Positions 61,973 through 64,000 of a DNA stretch of 64,000 bases are shown piece after piece. Both the position numbers and the translations under genes were made by a program. The notes under the pieces were generated by a model. It was given only the letters and a program-made list of their open reading frames with translations, did no database searches and was not told where the DNA came from. Position 1 is the first letter of the stretch, and each line of letters opens with the position of its first letter. This DNA comes from Opisthocomus hoazin (Eukaryota > Chordata > Aves > Opisthocomiformes > Opisthocomidae): contig NC_134418.1 of NCBI RefSeq assembly GCF_030867145.1, forward strand, positions 8,428,802 to 8,492,801. The letters are read 5' to 3'.

Positions 61973-62449
61973 AGAGGATTGCGGCATCTTAAACTGTGCG
62001 CTGGTGTTCTGTTAATGTTGGGGGCTTTCAAAGTAGTGTTCAAAGACTTGCAGTCTTCTGAGTAGACCTCTCTTGTCTAAATTATCACACAGCCCCAAAC
62101 TTCTGCTGAATCTACTACTTTAAATTGTAAGAAAGTACAAAGAAACCACCTGTTACACTCACTTGCATCTCAGATAAGAATGCTTTCAGTCATTAGGAAG
62201 AAGTTCATCCCTGCTAAATATCTCCGTTTTGAAGGAGGCAAGAGGAGGAGGGTTTTGTTTGCTTTTAGGGAATTCTGTGCTGACTGATTGTCCACAAAGA
62301 CAGCATTTCAGCTTTTTAGCGTGAATGCCTAAAAGCAAGCAAACAAGGTTGCATGTTATTAACACTTTCTTTTTTGTTGTGCACATGTAGTACTTAACAT
62401 ACTGTGCAGTGCGCTTTTGGCACCATCTAAGACCCTGTCTTGTCTTTAA

Positions 62450-64000
<1,551 letters not shown>

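Overview
This window is vertebrate nuclear DNA, almost certainly from a bird. The evidence is repeated CR1 LINE fragments in several age classes, some ending in the ATTCTGTG/ATTCTATG-type octamer tail typical of avian CR1, plus long introns, GT/AG splice sites and CpG-island promoters. The species cannot be fixed from the sequence alone. There are no bacterial-style operons; nearly all open frames of 60-200 codons are chance frames or CR1 remnants.

The one gene recognised with confidence is MAEA (macrophage erythroblast attacher, the GID9-type RING subunit of the CTLH E3 ubiquitin ligase) on the + strand. Exon 1 with the start codon is at 21594-21662, inside a large CpG island. Exon 2 is at 38771-38953, exon 3 (LisH) at 42596-42799 and exon 4 (start of CTLH) at 59334-59456. 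A 114-nt in-frame cassette exon lies at 60345-60458, and the next constitutive exon is at 62456-62532. The gene runs off the right edge; the rest of CTLH, the CRA part and the RING-like C-terminus are not in the window. All junctions are GT/AG and phases agree: phase 0 up to exon 6, which ends after two bases of an Arg codon. Without the cassette the visible exons encode about 218 residues that closely match vertebrate MAEA as I remember it.

Layout. 1-15.4 kb: AT-rich non-coding DNA with three + strand CR1 fragments and no recognisable exon. 15.4-15.8 kb: a compact CpG island with long homopolymers. 15.9-20.0 kb: non-coding. 20.0-22.2 kb: a large CpG island with CCAAT boxes, GC boxes, an 18-bp perfect palindrome and a YY1-like motif overlapping the MAEA start codon. 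21.7-64 kb: MAEA introns with at least seven CR1-derived segments, from about 96%-identical young copies to deeply decayed ones.

In human, and I believe in birds, the neighbour upstream of MAEA in the opposite orientation is CTBP1. The left third could therefore hold its promoter, 5' non-coding exon or first intron. I looked for the conserved CtBP1 N-terminal coding exons on the - strand and found none, so this stays an inference from synteny.

The points most worth following are the cassette exon that inserts 38 charged residues into CTLH, a possible frame-breaking exon at 59557, a G-quadruplex-type run upstream of exon 6, the symmetric promoter palindrome, and an inverted pair of young CR1 copies upstream of exon 4. 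I see no evidence of an undescribed multi-gene system here.
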